A stretch of DNA of 64,000 nucleotides from Granulicella aggregans (GCF_025685565.1 NZ_JAGSYE010000002.1:496001-560000), one strand, 5' to 3'. Counted from the stretch's first letter, positions 51,747-61,537 are shown. Numbers and translations: made by a program. Notes: generated by a model not told the origin, from the letters alone.

Positions 51747-52400
51747 TCACTTCACCCCGAAGATCAGAAAATAATCCTGCCCATCGGCTTTAGTGAAGTC
51801 GTACTTCGCCTCCAGCCTATACCCGGCCTCGCCCATCTCCCTCACCACAATCTCCAGGTTCAACCCGTGGTCCGTTCCACTCCCATTGCGGTCGATGATC
51901 CCCACCTTCGCCCCCGGCCGGAGCGCTGCCCGCAACTCCTTCATCACGGGGATAGGGTGCGCGATCTCGTGGTAGACCTTCAGCATCAGCGCTGCATCCA
52001 CGCTCCCCGGCGGCAGCTTCAGCTCATCCGGCGCCCCCAGCACCGTCTTCACATTGCCCAGCTTTTCTTTCTGCGCACGCTGATCGATGTACTTAATCGC
52101 TTCAGCATTGATGTCCTCCGCGTACACCGTGCCTCCAGGTGCGACGCGCCGAGCCGCCCGCACCGTAAACCATCCCGAACCTGCGCCGATATCCACCACA
52201 CTCTTCCCCGGCCTGATCCCCAGCAGGTCCATCACACGATCGATCTGCAGCTTCTTGTCGCGTTCTGGATATTCGAAGATCGACAGATCGCCCGCATACG
52301 GCGTGCTCGTAGGCCGCTGCGGTGCCTGCGCTGAACCCGCTCCAACCACCATCGACGCCGACAAGCTCAACACCACAAAGAAACGCCCGAAAGATCTCAT
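51747..52400 (-). CDS. Exported SAM-dependent methyltransferase-like protein
   Basis: 217 residues from the ATG at 52400. Signal peptide (FFVVLSLSASMVVGAGSAQA), then SAM motif I VVDIGAGSGWFTVRAARRV, DINAEAIKYIDQRAQKE and DAALMLKVYHEI. An exported class I methyltransferase is puzzling because SAM is cytoplasmic; such proteins are frequent in Acidobacteria and Planctomycetes. Substrate unknown. Ends five bases from the convergent DUF1080 gene. Confidence 0.8.
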   Translation of the reverse strand: MRSFGRFFVVLSLSASMVVGAGSAQAPQRPTSTPYAGDLSIFEYPERDKKLQIDRVMDLLGIRPGKSVVDIGAGSGWFTVRAARRVAPGGTVYAEDINAEAIKYIDQRAQKEKLGNVKTVLGAPDELKLPPGSVDAALMLKVYHEIAHPIPVMKELRAALRPGAKVGIIDRNGSGTDHGLNLEIVVREMGEAGYRLEAKYDFTKADGQDYFLIFGVK

Positions 52401-52531
52401 CCCCCAAGCATCCGCTTGAAACGGCCCCTCTGGCAAACACCCGGTTCAAAACCGCGCTGCAATCCTTGGCAAGCCGCAACAAGCCGATCCTTCCTTCGTA
52501 GAATCCTCGCTGCCGTAATACCCTCTACACC

Positions 52532-53653
52532 ATGCGGACAATGAAACACCTCCTGGCGGCTAGCCTTGCGTTCTCCTCCTTTGCGGCAATCGCCCAGACC
52601 GCAGACACGAAAACCACGCAGCCTGAACCCACCCAACACACCTTCGTCATCAAAGAATTCCGCACCGAAAGCGGCGTCGTGCTGCCCGAGGCGCGCGTCG
52701 TCTATGGCACCTACGGCCACCTCAACGCCGCCAAGGACAACGCCATCCTCCTACCGTCGCACTACATGGCAGAGATGCACGGCTACGATTGGCTGATCGG
52801 CCCCGGCAAGGCACTCGACCCGACAAAGCAGTTCCTCATCACGAGCGAACTCTTTGGCAACGGCCGCTCGTCCTCGCCCAGCAATACGCCCGAGCCCTTT
52901 CACGGCCCCCGCTTCCCCGTCACCACCATCCGCGATAACGTCGAAGCCGTCCACCAGCTCCTCACCACGGAGCTCGGCGTGCAGCACCTCAAGGCCGTCA
53001 TAGGATTCTCCATGGGAGCGCAGCAGGCCTTCCAGTGGGCTGTCTCCTACCCCACCTTCATGGACCGCGTCGTCGCCACCTCCGGCACCGCGAAGACCTA
53101 CGGCCACGGCATTGTCCGCCTGGAAAGCCAGATCGACGCCATCACCGCCGACCCCACCTTCAACAACGGCGATTACACCGTCCAGCCAAAGAAGGGCATC
53201 GAGACCTTCAACCTCATCTGGACCGCGTGGCTCTTCTCGCAGGAGTGGTGGCGACAGGAGCTATGGCGCACCGAAGAACCCGCCGGAACCACCTTCAAGC
53301 AAGTCGTCGAGAAGTACCGCACCCACTTCATCGACGGAGCCGACGCCAACGACCTTATCCTGCAGATGCGCACCTGGGAGAGCAACGACGTAGGCGCAAC
53401 TCCCGGCTTCAACGGCGACGTAGAAAAAGCCCTCGCCTCCATCAAGGCTCCGGTCCTCTACATGCCATCCGCAACCGATCTCTACTTCCCCGTCACCGAC
53501 GCCCAGTATGAGTCGAAGTTCATCCCCCACGTCACGCTTCTGCCCATCCCTTCACTCTGGGGCCATCCTGCAGGTGCAGGCGCCAGCCCCGCCGATGCGA
53601 GCTTTCTCAATGACCACATCGCCGCCTTCCTCAAGATCGCCAGAGCAGACTAG
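52532..53653 (+). CDS. Exported MetX-like alpha/beta hydrolase
   Basis: 373 residues; an ATG at 52541 (MKHLLAAS) is an alternative start. Signal peptide ending AAIAQ. ARVVYGTYGHLNAAKDNAIL, ITSELFGNGRSSSPSN, the elbow VIGFSMGAQQAFQWA and the C-terminal GHPAG with a preceding Asp give the triad of the homoserine O-acetyltransferase superfamily. The export signal argues against a role in methionine synthesis; more likely an esterase or acyltransferase. Confidence 0.82.
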   Translation: MRTMKHLLAASLAFSSFAAIAQTADTKTTQPEPTQHTFVIKEFRTESGVVLPEARVVYGTYGHLNAAKDNAILLPSHYMAEMHGYDWLIGPGKALDPTKQFLITSELFGNGRSSSPSNTPEPFHGPRFPVTTIRDNVEAVHQLLTTELGVQHLKAVIGFSMGAQQAFQWAVSYPTFMDRVVATSGTAKTYGHGIVRLESQIDAITADPTFNNGDYTVQPKKGIETFNLIWTAWLFSQEWWRQELWRTEEPAGTTFKQVVEKYRTHFIDGADANDLILQMRTWESNDVGATPGFNGDVEKALASIKAPVLYMPSATDLYFPVTDAQYESKFIPHVTLLPIPSLWGHPAGAGASPADASFLNDHIAAFLKIARAD

Positions 53654-53671
53654 ACGCCGGGGGTCCACTCC

Positions 53672-53713
53672 GGGTGCCCCATCCATGCGGTCTCTTCGCA
53701 TGGGTGGGATTGG
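53672..53713. repeat. REP-like palindrome
   Basis: GGGTGCCCCATCCATGCG-loop-CGCATGGGTGGG between two plus-strand genes. The same element type is found in frame inside ileS at 58597-58650. Confidence 0.75.
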
Positions 53714-53769
53714 ACCACGACAGCCATCTCGCTCGATCGCGCAGCCATGTAGGCTGACTTAACACCTTC

Positions 53770-54693
53770 ATGCTTCGACTCACGCCATCGACCGTCGCGC
53801 ATCTACTCCTGCTCGCCACCGTAGCCGTCTGGGGAGCGACCTTCGTCCTCGTCAAAGACGCTCTTACCGACTCGACCCCGCTTCTCTTCAATCTCCTCCG
53901 CATGACGCTTGCCTTCGTCGTGCTCGCGGCAGTGAATCACCGCCATCTCCGCAAGCTCTCACGGCGTTCGGTCGTCTCCGGCCTTGTCGTCGGCATCCTC
54001 CTCGCCGCCGGATACCAGTTCCAGACCAGCGGCCTCGCCCGCACTACGCCAGCGAAGTCCGCCTTCATCACTGGCCTGGTCGTGGTCTTCGTGCCGCTCT
54101 TCACCGCGATCCCCGCGCTGCGCCCGGCCGGCTCCCATGCCCCGCGCTGGACCGCCGCGATCGGAGCTGTCCTCGCTTTCAGCGGCTTACTCTTGCTCAC
54201 AACTCCGCCCGGCACAGAGTGGCGTCACCTCTTCGCGTCCATCGGCCTGGGCGACCTGCTCACCCTCGCCTGCGCCATCGCCTTCGCCGGACACCTTATC
54301 TCCCTTGCGCATACTTCGCCCGGCTTGTCACTGCAGCAGCTCTCCACACTTCAAATAGGCTTTGCCGCGCTCATCATGCTCGTCACCCTCCCGCTCGGCG
54401 AGCAGCCCCATGCCACCTTCACGCCGCGCCTAATCCTTGCCCTTGGCGTCACCAGCATCATCGCCACTGCCGCCGCCTTCACCATCCAAAGCTGGGCGCA
54501 GAAGCACCTGCCGCCGACGCACACGGCGGTCATCCTCTCGCTCGAACCCGTCTTCGCCTGGCTCACCTCGCTGCTCTTCTTTAAGGAGCACCTCGGCACC
54601 CGAGCCTTAACCGGCGCGGCACTCATCGCCGCCGGAATCGCCGCCACCGAGCTGCTCCCAGCCGCTCAAACTCCAGAACAGATTCCCGTTTAG
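53770..54693 (+). CDS. EamA/DMT-family transporter
   Basis: 307 residues with ten predicted membrane helices in two EamA repeats: LLLATVAVWGATFVLVKDALT..., FITGLVVVFVPLFTAIPAL, GDLLTLACAIAFAGHLISLA and HTAVILSLEPVFAWLTSLLFFKEHLGTRAL. Drug/metabolite transporter superfamily, inner membrane exporter of unknown substrate. Monocistronic, convergent with the TsaC-type gene (three-base gap). Confidence 0.92.
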   Translation: MLRLTPSTVAHLLLLATVAVWGATFVLVKDALTDSTPLLFNLLRMTLAFVVLAAVNHRHLRKLSRRSVVSGLVVGILLAAGYQFQTSGLARTTPAKSAFITGLVVVFVPLFTAIPALRPAGSHAPRWTAAIGAVLAFSGLLLLTTPPGTEWRHLFASIGLGDLLTLACAIAFAGHLISLAHTSPGLSLQQLSTLQIGFAALIMLVTLPLGEQPHATFTPRLILALGVTSIIATAAAFTIQSWAQKHLPPTHTAVILSLEPVFAWLTSLLFFKEHLGTRALTGAALIAAGIAATELLPAAQTPEQIPV

Positions 54694-54696
54694 CCG

Positions 54697-55764
54697 CTAC
54701 TTCCTCCGAGCCGCCTTCTCCAACCGGTCCCGGAGCGCCACCGCCACCCCGTCCCCACTCGGCACCGGACACACAATCACATCCACCCCGCGCGAATCCA
54801 ACCACCTTAACCCCGCGAAGATCCGATGCGCGAAGGCATCGTCATCGCCCCACTCCCCGCACACGAACGTCTCCTCCGCATACGAGGCGTCCCACTCCTC
54901 CGGCAGGATGACTCCCACCTTCTCTTCCGCTTCTTGTGCTTGCTCAATCGCTGCGTGCAGCGAATGGGTCACATCTCCGGAAGCCTCCACCGAAACCAAG
55001 ACCAGACGCGCCCGCGGAGCATAGTGCCGCAACCCCACTCCCGGCGAAGGCAGACTCTCCGGCACAGAGTCAACAGAAGCAGCCGCCCGAAACAACTCCA
55101 CTTCCACCCCAGTCGCATCGAAGATCATCGCGGCGGTCACCGCCCCAGGGCGATAAACCACCATCGGCGTCTTCAGCACATCGAGAACAGTAGACTCGAT
55201 CCCCACGCGCGTCGCTCCACCATCCAGCACCGCATCGATCCGGCCATCCAGATCTTCGAGCACATGCCCTGCCGTCGTAGGACTTGTCCGGCCAAACCGG
55301 TTCGCACTGGGAGCAGCCACCGGCACCCCAGCCAGCCGAATCAGCTCCATTGCCACAGGATGCCCCGGCATCCTCACCCCCACCAGCGGTCGACCCGCTG
55401 TCACCGCATCCGGCACCGCACTCGTCCTCGGCAACAGCAGCGTCAAAGGCCCGGGCCAGAACGCCTCAATCAACGTCCCTACCCTTGCCGAGAACTCCTC
55501 TGGAACTTCCGCCACCCTAGCCATCATCTCGCGGTCGCTTACATGCACAATCAGAGGATCCCACTCCGGACGCTCCTTCGCCGTAAAGATCTTCGCAATG
55601 GCCGTCGCATCAAGAGCGTTCGCCCCCAGCCCGTAGACCGTCTCCGTCGGGAAAGCGACCGTCCCGCCACCGCGCAAAACCTCCGCTGCCCGCTCGATTC
55701 CGCCCCGGTTCTCCCCCTCGTGAGCAAATAAATGCTCGGTTTTGCACAAACCATTCATCTCCAC
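54697..55764 (-). CDS. tsaC: L-threonylcarbamoyladenylate synthase (Sua5 type)
   Basis: 355 residues. The YrdC domain occupies residues about 20-205: GGGTVAFPTETVYGLGANAL, KIFTAKERPEWDPLIVHV, FWPGPLTLLLPR, GRPLVGVRMPGHP, APSANRFGRTSPTTAGHV and ESTVLD. The C-terminal Sua5 domain follows after SPGVGLRHYAPRARLVLV. It makes threonylcarbamoyl-AMP from Thr, bicarbonate and ATP for t6A37 of tRNAs decoding ANN codons. Confidence 0.94.
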   Translation of the reverse strand: MEMNGLCKTEHLFAHEGENRGGIERAAEVLRGGGTVAFPTETVYGLGANALDATAIAKIFTAKERPEWDPLIVHVSDREMMARVAEVPEEFSARVGTLIEAFWPGPLTLLLPRTSAVPDAVTAGRPLVGVRMPGHPVAMELIRLAGVPVAAPSANRFGRTSPTTAGHVLEDLDGRIDAVLDGGATRVGIESTVLDVLKTPMVVYRPGAVTAAMIFDATGVEVELFRAAASVDSVPESLPSPGVGLRHYAPRARLVLVSVEASGDVTHSLHAAIEQAQEAEEKVGVILPEEWDASYAEETFVCGEWGDDDAFAHRIFAGLRWLDSRGVDVIVCPVPSGDGVAVALRDRLEKAARRK

Positions 55765-55812
55765 ATCTTATCCGGCGCAAAGTCCATCCCCCATCCGCCG
55801 TATACTTTGTGA

Positions 55813-56427
55813 ATGCAGGCTCCTGAGATCGAACTCAAGTTCCCAGTCAGCGACCCCGCCGACTTTCAGTCCATGCTTCCCTCCCTCGGATTCCACCTTG
55901 ATAGCGCTCGAACCTTTGAACGCAATACGCTCTACGACACCCCCACCCGGACCCTCCGAGAACAGCGTCAGATCCTTCGTATCCGCCAGTACGGCTCGCT
56001 CTGGACCGTCACCCACAAGCGCCCCAGCAGCGACCTAGCCTCAGCGCGGTTCAAGGTCCGCATCGAGACCGAGACCCACGTCGACGACGGCGAGGCCACG
56101 GCCGAGATCTTCTCCAGCCTCGGCTATCTGCCTGTCTTCCGCTACGAAAAGTTCCGCACCGAGTGGTCCCAGATGCCGCTCTTCGCCGCCGAACGCTCCG
56201 ACGGCGCTCTTGGCCACCTCGTCGTCGACGAGACCCCCATCGGCAACTACGCCGAGCTCGAAGGGCCGCCGGACTGGATAGACAGCATGCTGGAGCTCCT
56301 CCTGGTCGACCCCAAGACCTGCATCACCGACAGCTACGGGAAGCTCTTCGAGAACTGGAGACTCGCCACCGGCAGCCCGGCAGAACACCTCACCTTCGCT
56401 GAGATCAACGCGGCTGTAGCGGTATAG
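55813..56427 (+). CDS. CYTH-domain (class IV adenylate cyclase-like) protein
   Basis: 204 residues. ExExK motif EIELKF at the start, then ERNTLYDTP, LRIRQYGSLWTVTHKRP, FRYEKFRTEW and VVDETPIGNYAELEG. These charged strands line the triphosphate tunnel. CyaB-type members act as adenylate cyclase or thiamine/inorganic triphosphatase; which applies here is not clear. A strong terminator follows. Confidence 0.88.
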   Translation: MQAPEIELKFPVSDPADFQSMLPSLGFHLDSARTFERNTLYDTPTRTLREQRQILRIRQYGSLWTVTHKRPSSDLASARFKVRIETETHVDDGEATAEIFSSLGYLPVFRYEKFRTEWSQMPLFAAERSDGALGHLVVDETPIGNYAELEGPPDWIDSMLELLLVDPKTCITDSYGKLFENWRLATGSPAEHLTFAEINAAVAV

Positions 56428-56482
56428 GGTTCGTCCGCACCCAGAGGAGGATCTACCTTACGTTTTCGGACCGCCACAAACA

Positions 56483-56510
56483 AAAAGCCCGCTCAACCGA
56501 GCGGGCTTTT
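56483..56510. terminator. Bidirectional intrinsic terminator
   Basis: AAAAGCCCGCTC-AACC-GAGCGGGCTTTT between the convergent CYTH and TonB genes. Confidence 0.92.
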
Positions 56511-56528
56511 CTGCACTCCCCAGCAAAA

Positions 56529-57512
56529 TCAGTAGATGTGGAAGTCCACCTGGATCTGCACTTCCGTCTTTACCGGCTTGCCATTGTCCATACCCGGCTT
56601 GAAGCGGAACTGCTGCACCGCCTCCTTCGCCTTGTCGCCAAGTCCCATGCCAGGATCACTGACCACGCGCACCCGGATCGGCATGCCTCTCTCATCGACG
56701 ACCACATCGACGATCGCCACACCCATGTACTTCGCCTTGCGCGCCTCTTCGGTAAACTCGGCATCGACCTGGGAGACAACCTTAGGTGCGCTCACGCTTC
56801 CGCCAATCTGCCGGATGCCGCCGCCCGTGTTTCCGCCAGATCCCGGCCCCATGCCATTTCCGTTCCCGGAACCCAGTCCCGAGCCATTGCCGTTGCCCAT
56901 CGAAACGCCGACCTTAGGCGCGTTTGCCATCCCGATGTTCGGCATATCCGTCTGCATCTTCAGGTGCGGATCGACATCGATCGTCGGCGCAACCGCCAGC
57001 TTTGGCTCAATCTTCGGAGGCGCTATCGGCGGCGTAATCTGCACCGGGCTGAACTTCGGCGGACTTCCCTTGCTTACCGGAGCTGGGCCCTTCTGTCCGC
57101 CGCCGCCACCCATCCGTATGGTCTTCACCGGGGCAGGGGGGCGAACCGGAGTCTCCAGTGACACAACGTTCAGCTGTTTGGGAGCCGTAATCTGGACGAT
57201 CTTGCGCCCGACGACCCAGAGGATCAACCCAATGATCACAGCGTGGATCACAATCGCGATCGCCGTGGAGGTTGGGTCGCGCTTGACCGCCATCCGGTCC
57301 ACCACCGCAACCGGCTTCGACTCCAGCACCAGCGGCGGCAGCTTCTTCGGAAAAAAGACGTCGTAGATGCTGTTCTTCAGCGACGCAAAGATACCCTGTT
57401 CCGGGCCCAGTAGATCCTTGCCGTCAATATGCAGTTCCACGTCCCGACGTGGAACTGAGACGACTTCTTCGCTCGGTTCAGTCTCGGGGGCAATCATCAA
57501 CGAATTGGCCAT
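56529..57512 (-). CDS. TonB-family energy transducer
   Basis: 327 residues. One membrane helix near residues 84-105 (STAIAIVIHAVIIGLILWVVG) follows an unusually long cytoplasmic N terminus. A Pro/Gly-rich periplasmic linker (GNGNGSGLGSGNGNGMGPGS) leads to the C-terminal TonB domain (GVAIVDVVVDERGMPIRVRVV, KAKEAVQQFRFKPGMDNGKP). It couples proton-motive force to outer-membrane receptors. exbB/exbD are not adjacent. Confidence 0.9.
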   Translation of the reverse strand: MANSLMIAPETEPSEEVVSVPRRDVELHIDGKDLLGPEQGIFASLKNSIYDVFFPKKLPPLVLESKPVAVVDRMAVKRDPTSTAIAIVIHAVIIGLILWVVGRKIVQITAPKQLNVVSLETPVRPPAPVKTIRMGGGGGQKGPAPVSKGSPPKFSPVQITPPIAPPKIEPKLAVAPTIDVDPHLKMQTDMPNIGMANAPKVGVSMGNGNGSGLGSGNGNGMGPGSGGNTGGGIRQIGGSVSAPKVVSQVDAEFTEEARKAKYMGVAIVDVVVDERGMPIRVRVVSDPGMGLGDKAKEAVQQFRFKPGMDNGKPVKTEVQIQVDFHIY

Positions 57513-57894
57513 AAAAAGTTTCGCCTCGGCGACTTCAGGGTCTGCGACCCTCGTCGCAAAACCTTATCGCTCCACTTCGAGCCGCAGCGGTACGCGTCCA
57601 TCGCGCCCGATACCACTCTTGCCTGTACGTTCCCGGTCTTCCGCCGGATGACTCCAGGCAAATAAAACACTGGCCTGATGTCATTCTACAAACTTTCACA
57701 CACGTCTGCCTCTAGGTTTGACGCACGTGAAGCCTGTCAGGTACGCCGAAATCATTTCGGCGTTAAATATCTTTAACTCCGTCCATCACATGCAATCTCT
57801 CGCCCTCGCCTTGAAGCGATTCGACATCTTCATCCCGGATACAATAGACGTTTGACCGCAGCTCTGTCTTGCTGCCTTAAATGCAGAGGAATCG
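57513..57894. other. Divergent intergenic region between tonB and ileS
   Basis: 382 bases. A perfect hairpin CGCCGAAAT-C-ATTTCGGCG lies at 57744-57762. No T-box signature or other riboswitch that I can recognise precedes ileS, and no small gene is evident. Confidence 0.5.
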
Positions 57895-60800
57895 ATGCCG
57901 GAAGTAACCCCGAATCATGACCAGCCAAAAGGTCTAAAGTCTACCCTGAACCTCCCGCAGACCACCTTCCCCATGAAGGCGAATCTGCCGCAGAACGAGC
58001 CCGTGCGCCTCGCCGCGTGGCAGCAGGCGGACCTCTACGGCCAGATTCGCGCCGCCCGCAAAGGTGAGGCCAAGTACGTCCTGCACGACGGACCGCCCTA
58101 CGCCAACGGGGCCATCCACCTGGGCCACGCCCTGAACAAGTGCATCAAGGACTTCGTCGTCAAGACCAAGACCATGGCCGGCTTCGACTCCCCTTACGTC
58201 CCTGGCTGGGACTGCCACGGCCTGCCCATCGAGATCAAGGTCGATGAGCAACTCGGCCGCAAGAAGCTCGACATGCCAGCCATCTCCGTCCGCCGCGCCT
58301 GCCGCGAGTACGCGCAGAAGTACGTCGACCTGCAGAAGTCCCAGTTCGAGCGCCTCGGCATCTTTGGCCGCTGGAACGACCCCTACCTGACGATGTCCTT
58401 CGCCTACGAGGCCAGCATCCTCGAGACCTTCTACGAGTTCTTCGAGAAGGAGTTCGTCTACAAGGGCCTCAAACCGGTCTACTGGTGCATCCACGACAAG
58501 ACCGCCCTCGCCGAGGCCGAGGTGGAGTACGAGCAGCACACCAGCCCCAGCGTCTACGTCCGCTACAAGCTGACGAGCGCCCCAAATCCGGGTCAAGGTT
58601 TGGGTGCCCCATCCATCGCGCCTTTGTATCATGCGATGGGTGGGTCTGCCACAGATGTCTACGCCATCATCTGGACCACCACCCCCTGGACCCTTCCGGC
58701 ATCCCAAGCCATCGCCTTCAACCCCGGCATGGAGTACGTCGCCCTCGCCACGCCAAACGCCACCTACATCGTCGCCCAGGCGCTTCTGTCAGAGGTCATC
58801 GTTCGCTGCAACCTGATGAGCGCGGCCAACCCATCCGAACCCGCATCCCAGGCCGACATCGTCGCCGTCTTCACCGGCGAGCACCTCGAACACGCCACCT
58901 TCCACCACCCCTTCCTCGATCGCGAGATCCTGGGCGTCCTCGCGCCTTATGTCACGGCCGAGCAAGGCACCGGCGCGGTCCACACCTCGCCCGCCCATGG
59001 AGTCGACGACTTCTACACCGGCAAGCGCTACGAACTCCCAGAGATCCAGTACGTCGACAATGCCGGCAAGCAGCGCCACACCGCCGATAAGTACTCGAAC
59101 CACACCACGCAGGTCTACGACGACCTCACCGTCTTCAAGTCCAACCCTGTCATCATCGAGCTCCTGCGCGAGCACGGCGCGCTGCTCTCCGCCGCCAGCA
59201 TCGAGCACTCCTACCCGCACTGCTGGCGCTGCCACAACCCGGTCATCGTCCGTGCAACGGAGCAGTGGTTCATCGGCATGGAAACGCCGATGGTCGCGCC
59301 CGACGGAACCACGGAAAGCTTCCGCCAACGCGCCCTCGATGAGATCAAAAAAGTCGTCTGGGACCCCGCCTGGGGCGAAGAGCGCATCTCGAACATGATC
59401 GCCACCCGGCCCGACTGGTGCATCTCCCGCCAGCGCATCTGGGGCGTTCCTATCGCCGTCTTCCTCTGCGACAAGTGCGGCACCCCGCTCAACGACGCCG
59501 CCATCAACAAGAGCATCGTCGAACTCTTCAAGAAGGAGAGCGCCGACGCCTGGTACATTCACGAGCCCGCAGCCCTGCTGCCAGCGGGAACCACCTGCTC
59601 CTGCGGCCACACCGAGTTCCGCAAGGAGATGGACATCCTCGACGTCTGGTTCGAGTCCGGCGCAAGCTGGCACGCCGTCCTCGAAGCCGAGCCCGAACTG
59701 AGCTTCCCCGCCGATCTTTACACCGAGGGCGGAGACCAGCACCGCGGCTGGTTCCACTCTTCCCTGTTGAACTCCGTGGCCACGCGCGGCATCGCTCCCT
59801 ACCGCATGGTCGCTACCTCCGGCTGGACGCTCGACGAACAAGGCCGCCCGTTCTCGAAGTCGCTCGGCAACGGCGTCGACCCTGTCGACATCGCCAAGCG
59901 CCTGGGCGGCGAGGTCATCCGCCTCTGGGTCGCCTCGGTCGACTTCCGCGAGGACGTCGCCGCCAGCGAAAACCTGATGCAGCGCGTCAGCGACAACTAC
60001 CGCAAGCTCCGCAACACGCTGCGCTTCCTGCTCGGCAACCTGCACGACTTCACGCCTGCCACTGACGCGGTCACCGACTTCCACAAGCTCGAACCGCTCG
60101 ACCAGTACATCCTCGCCCGCATGGCCGAGCTCGACGCCAAGATCCGCACCGCTTACGAACACTTCGAGTTCCACCGCGCCTACCACGCGCTCAACGAGTT
60201 CGTGAACACCGACCTCAGCGCCTTGTACCTCGACGTCCTGAAGGACCGCCTCTACACCTTCGCCCCGAACCACGCAGCACGCCGCAGCGCCCAGACCGCG
60301 CTTTGGCGCATCGCCGAAGCCCTCACCCGGTTGATCGCCCCCATCCTCAGCTTCACCGCCGATGAAACGTGGGCGTTGCTGCCCAAAGTCGAGGGCCGCG
60401 AATCCAGCGTCCACCTCGCGCTCTTCCCAGACATGAAGGACATCATCCCCGGCAGCGTGAAGCAGCTTGAAGAAGATTGGCAACGACTTCTCGCGGTTCG
60501 TGAAAAAGTGATGATCAAGTTGGAAGAGATGCGTCGCGAAAAGGTAATCGGGAAATCTCTCGAAGCTAGCGTGTCGATTGGCGCAGATTCGACATCCCTG
60601 CCTCTGCTTGAGAGATACGAAGGGAGTCTATGTGAGCTATTCAACGTCTCGCAGGTTTTTCTTGAAGCCATCGGCGACAGAGAAAAACTCTACTACGCGA
60701 CCAACCAAGACTTAGTCGATAGTCACGTCTTCACGCCAGGCTCTCCAACCATCACTGATACCGTTCGCCTGAAGACGGCTGCTGCTGGCGGACCCAAGTG

Positions 60801-60939
60801 CGAACGCTGCTGGCGCTACGTCCCCGACGTAGGCAACGAAGCCAACTACCCAACCGTCTGCCTCCGCTGCGCCGAAGCCCTCGCCGCGATCCACTTCCCG
60901 CCGTACACCGCCGAAGGCGAGAAAGGCGCGGCCGAATGA
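57895..60939 (+). CDS. ileS: Isoleucyl-tRNA synthetase
   Basis: 1014 residues; ATG at 57895 (AGGAA upstream). HIGH-type motif GAIHLGHALNK, editing domain IIWTTTPWTLPASQAI and the GTGAVHTSPAHGVDD block, the signature GRPFSKSLGNGVDP where the usual KMSKS reads PFSKS, anticodon-binding domain and a C-terminal zinc finger CERCWRYVPDVG with a second CLRC pair. A REP-like palindrome is inserted in frame in the editing region (residues about 235-252). It overlaps lspA by ATGA. Essential cytoplasmic enzyme. Confidence 0.97.
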   Translation: MPEVTPNHDQPKGLKSTLNLPQTTFPMKANLPQNEPVRLAAWQQADLYGQIRAARKGEAKYVLHDGPPYANGAIHLGHALNKCIKDFVVKTKTMAGFDSPYVPGWDCHGLPIEIKVDEQLGRKKLDMPAISVRRACREYAQKYVDLQKSQFERLGIFGRWNDPYLTMSFAYEASILETFYEFFEKEFVYKGLKPVYWCIHDKTALAEAEVEYEQHTSPSVYVRYKLTSAPNPGQGLGAPSIAPLYHAMGGSATDVYAIIWTTTPWTLPASQAIAFNPGMEYVALATPNATYIVAQALLSEVIVRCNLMSAANPSEPASQADIVAVFTGEHLEHATFHHPFLDREILGVLAPYVTAEQGTGAVHTSPAHGVDDFYTGKRYELPEIQYVDNAGKQRHTADKYSNHTTQVYDDLTVFKSNPVIIELLREHGALLSAASIEHSYPHCWRCHNPVIVRATEQWFIGMETPMVAPDGTTESFRQRALDEIKKVVWDPAWGEERISNMIATRPDWCISRQRIWGVPIAVFLCDKCGTPLNDAAINKSIVELFKKESADAWYIHEPAALLPAGTTCSCGHTEFRKEMDILDVWFESGASWHAVLEAEPELSFPADLYTEGGDQHRGWFHSSLLNSVATRGIAPYRMVATSGWTLDEQGRPFSKSLGNGVDPVDIAKRLGGEVIRLWVASVDFREDVAASENLMQRVSDNYRKLRNTLRFLLGNLHDFTPATDAVTDFHKLEPLDQYILARMAELDAKIRTAYEHFEFHRAYHALNEFVNTDLSALYLDVLKDRLYTFAPNHAARRSAQTALWRIAEALTRLIAPILSFTADETWALLPKVEGRESSVHLALFPDMKDIIPGSVKQLEEDWQRLLAVREKVMIKLEEMRREKVIGKSLEASVSIGADSTSLPLLERYEGSLCELFNVSQVFLEAIGDREKLYYATNQDLVDSHVFTPGSPTITDTVRLKTAAAGGPKCERCWRYVPDVGNEANYPTVCLRCAEALAAIHFPPYTAEGEKGAAE
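58597..58650. repeat. REP-like palindrome in frame within ileS
   Basis: GGGTGCCCCATCCATCGCG-loop-GCGATGGGTGGG, of the same type as 53672-53713. It encodes the extra residues LGAPSIAPLYHAMGGS before the conserved DVYAIIWTTTPWT of the editing domain. Confidence 0.75.
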
Positions 60940-61463
60940 ACCTGCACACCATGCCCTTCCCGCCGCGCGAACGCACCCGAGACTGGCGCATCCCGCTCCT
61001 GATCCTCAGCGCGCTCGTCATCGTAGCCGACCGCCTCTCAAAGCTCTGGATCGTCCACCACATCCCCAGCGGCAGCGCGCGCGTCATCATTCCAGGCGTC
61101 TTTCGCCTGACTCATGTGCTCAACACCGGCGCGGCCTTCAGCCTCTTCGCTGACTCCGTCTCTCCCGGCACCGTCCGCATCGGGCTGATCGTCTTCTCAG
61201 TCGTCGCGGCCTTCATCGTGCTCGGCCTGCTGCTGCGCACCGGCCGCTACCTCACCATCAGTAGCGTGGCGCTCGCGCTCATCCTCGGCGGCGCTGTGGG
61301 CAACCTCTACGACCGCGCCCGCCTCTACTCCGTCGTCGACTTCCTCGAAGTCACCATCGTCCACTACCACTGGCCCGACTTCAACGTCGCCGACAGCTGC
61401 ATCGTCATCGGAGCCTGCCTGCTGGTCATAGAAATCTTCCGCCCACAGCCACAAATCGACTAA
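60936..61463 (+). CDS. lspA: Lipoprotein signal peptidase (signal peptidase II)
   Basis: 175 residues from the ATG overlapping the ileS stop (ATGA). Four membrane helices; the catalytic aspartates lie in GAVGNLYDRAR and FNVADSCIVIG, with VLNTGAAFSLFAD as the third conserved box. Cleaves prolipoproteins such as those at 11119 and 12238. The ileS-lspA arrangement is common in bacteria. Confidence 0.95.
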   Translation: MNLHTMPFPPRERTRDWRIPLLILSALVIVADRLSKLWIVHHIPSGSARVIIPGVFRLTHVLNTGAAFSLFADSVSPGTVRIGLIVFSVVAAFIVLGLLLRTGRYLTISSVALALILGGAVGNLYDRARLYSVVDFLEVTIVHYHWPDFNVADSCIVIGACLLVIEIFRPQPQID

Positions 61464-61480
61464 TCATCATTGCAATTTTG

Positions 61481-61507
61481 TTTGTCATTCCCGAAGGGAA
61501 TCTGCGT
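61481..61507. repeat. REP-like repeat, copy of 45054-45080
   Basis: Identical 27-base copy including TTTGTCATTCCCGAAGGG. A related element with the stem CCTTCGCCGAAGGCGGAGG follows at about 61697-61735. Confidence 0.75.
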
Positions 61508-61537
61508 CTCACGACCTACCTGTGAGACCATGCTTTC

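Noticed and set aside
51747..52400. Cytoplasmic methyltransferase with a start at the longer frame (52436)
   Set aside because: The ATG at 52400 begins directly with a signal peptide; the 12 extra residues upstream add nothing and have no ribosome binding site.
57513..57894. T-box leader upstream of ileS
   Set aside because: No specifier stem, T-box sequence or antiterminator arrangement could be found.
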